DNA of 5,671 nt from an uncultured Lachnospiraceae bacterium (GTDB lineage: Bacteria; Bacillota; Clostridia; Lachnospirales; Lachnospiraceae): assembly GCA_946566415.1 (NCBI GenBank), contig CAMNWW010000161.1, positions 1 to 5,671 on the forward strand. Direction: 5' to 3'. The translations under genes were made by a program, and so were the position numbers. Shown one piece after another: positions 5,059 to 5,671 of the stretch. Each line of letters begins with the position of its first letter. Position 1 is the first letter of the stretch. Under the pieces are notes generated by a model. That model was not told the DNA's origin, ran no database searches, and saw nothing but the letters and a program-made list of their open reading frames with translations.

Positions 5059-5671
5059 TTTTCATTTGGTCTGGAATGATAGAGCTTCATAAACTCTTCT
5101 GCGATTACTTCCGCAAATTCCGGGTCGTTGATATGCATATCCGTAAGCTTACAGATAACGGAAGGATTTTTATTTTCCATTACCGCGTCTACATATCCCT
5201 GATTTGCTTTTTCATCGTAGATCAGGCCTCCTTCTTTATTCTGCTGACTGTAGCCCTTCAAAGGCACCAGCATCATATTGGGGCCTGTGCAGCTATTATG
5301 CTTCTTAGTCAGATATTTCCCGACCCGGTACATCTCTTCATAGTTTGTCCGAATATGCGTGTGAAACGGCGTATGTACATACATGGCTCTGTCCCCAAGC
5401 CTCTTTGTCTCTTCCGAGCCTGTCTTTTTCAGCATGAAATCTACTGCGCCCGGGAGTGTCATAACCGGTATCCCGCTTTTATAAATAGAAGAAAAACGAT
5501 TCTCGTCACACTTCATCAAGCCGTCGAACTCCATACCGCCCACATCGTGCGGAGTAATATCAATCACTCCGTCCAGATCTCCTCTTTTTGCCATCTCGTC
5601 TAACACAATGGCCCCCACTACATTACAGTGGCATACAATAGTTTCAAACTCCTGTCTGTCTAAAATCTCCT
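5043..5671 (-). CDS. UPF0261 / Tm-1-like family protein, C-terminal half (5' end outside window)
   Basis: The minus-strand frame is open to the window edge, giving the last 208 residues; a GTG at 5618 is not the true start, because family-like sequence (ILDRQEFETIVCHCNVVGAI) continues upstream of it. Family features are GDLDGVIDITPHDVGG, YKSGIPVMTLPGAVDFM, a His-rich HTPFHTHIRT stretch, CTGPNMMLVPLKGYS and, near the end, MHINDPEFAEVIAEEF (from 5138). Members are usually about 400 residues: an ATP-binding N-terminal part related to plant virus resistance protein Tm-1 and a TIM-barrel-like C-terminal part. The bacterial function is not established to my knowledge. The stop codon touches the uxuA start and the whole run is co-oriented, so a role in sugar-acid metabolism is a reasonable inference. 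The operon promoter must lie beyond base 5671. Confidence 0.88.
   Translation of the reverse strand, partial: EILDRQEFETIVCHCNVVGAIVLDEMAKRGDLDGVIDITPHDVGGMEFDGLMKCDENRFSSIYKSGIPVMTLPGAVDFMLKKTGSEETKRLGDRAMYVHTPFHTHIRTNYEEMYRVGKYLTKKHNSCTGPNMMLVPLKGYSQQNKEGGLIYDEKANQGYVDAVMENKNPSVICKLTDMHINDPEFAEVIAEEFMKLYHSRPNEKGGRL

Noticed and set aside
1..5671. CRISPR array, tRNA, rRNA, insertion-sequence ends
   Set aside because: No spaced direct-repeat series, cloverleaf-like segment, rRNA sequence or transposase was seen on either strand.

Overview
The window looks like chromosomal DNA from a gut-type anaerobic Firmicute, most likely a Lachnospiraceae-like Clostridium. Pointers are strong AGGAGG-type ribosome binding sites before nearly every gene, AT-rich intergenic DNA around moderately GC-rich genes, and protein styles typical of that group. 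The assignment is an inference from style, not from a marker gene.

Left part (1-988, + strand). A densely structured leader has an 18-bp perfect palindrome with an extra half-site, a second 10-bp inverted repeat running into the promoter, an extended -10 promoter, a possible 12-codon leader ORF and a hairpin. It precedes a small NimA-like FMN-binding split-barrel flavoprotein (209-679). An intact antitoxin-like gene (728-988) follows.

Middle part (about 972-2246) is a gene graveyard. A PIN-domain toxin overlaps the antitoxin gene but breaks off after about 18-20 codons, near 1026-1035. At that point it joins the opposite-strand 5' end of an ABC-2 type permease, which is itself missing its 3' part. 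Beyond it on the minus strand are a terminator and a two-component sensor kinase remnant that has lost its sensor and its histidine (DHp) domain. Next comes a short unrecognised minus-strand reading frame with a possible promoter. No transposase or insertion-sequence end explains the rearrangement.

Right part (2145-5671, - strand) is an intact sugar-acid operon read right to left: a UPF0261/Tm-1-like protein (its N-terminus lies outside the window), mannonate dehydratase UxuA, KDPG aldolase Eda, 2-keto-3-deoxygluconate kinase KdgK, and a terminator. UxuA dehydrates D-mannonate to KDG, KdgK phosphorylates it to KDPG, and Eda splits KDPG into pyruvate and glyceraldehyde 3-phosphate. The three known enzymes are therefore the lower half of hexuronate (glucuronate) catabolism. 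Uronate isomerase, mannonate oxidoreductase, a transporter and a regulator are not in the window. The UPF0261 gene ends directly against the uxuA start codon (TAG-ATG), so this protein of unknown function is probably co-translated with the pathway. That is the best lead to new biology here.
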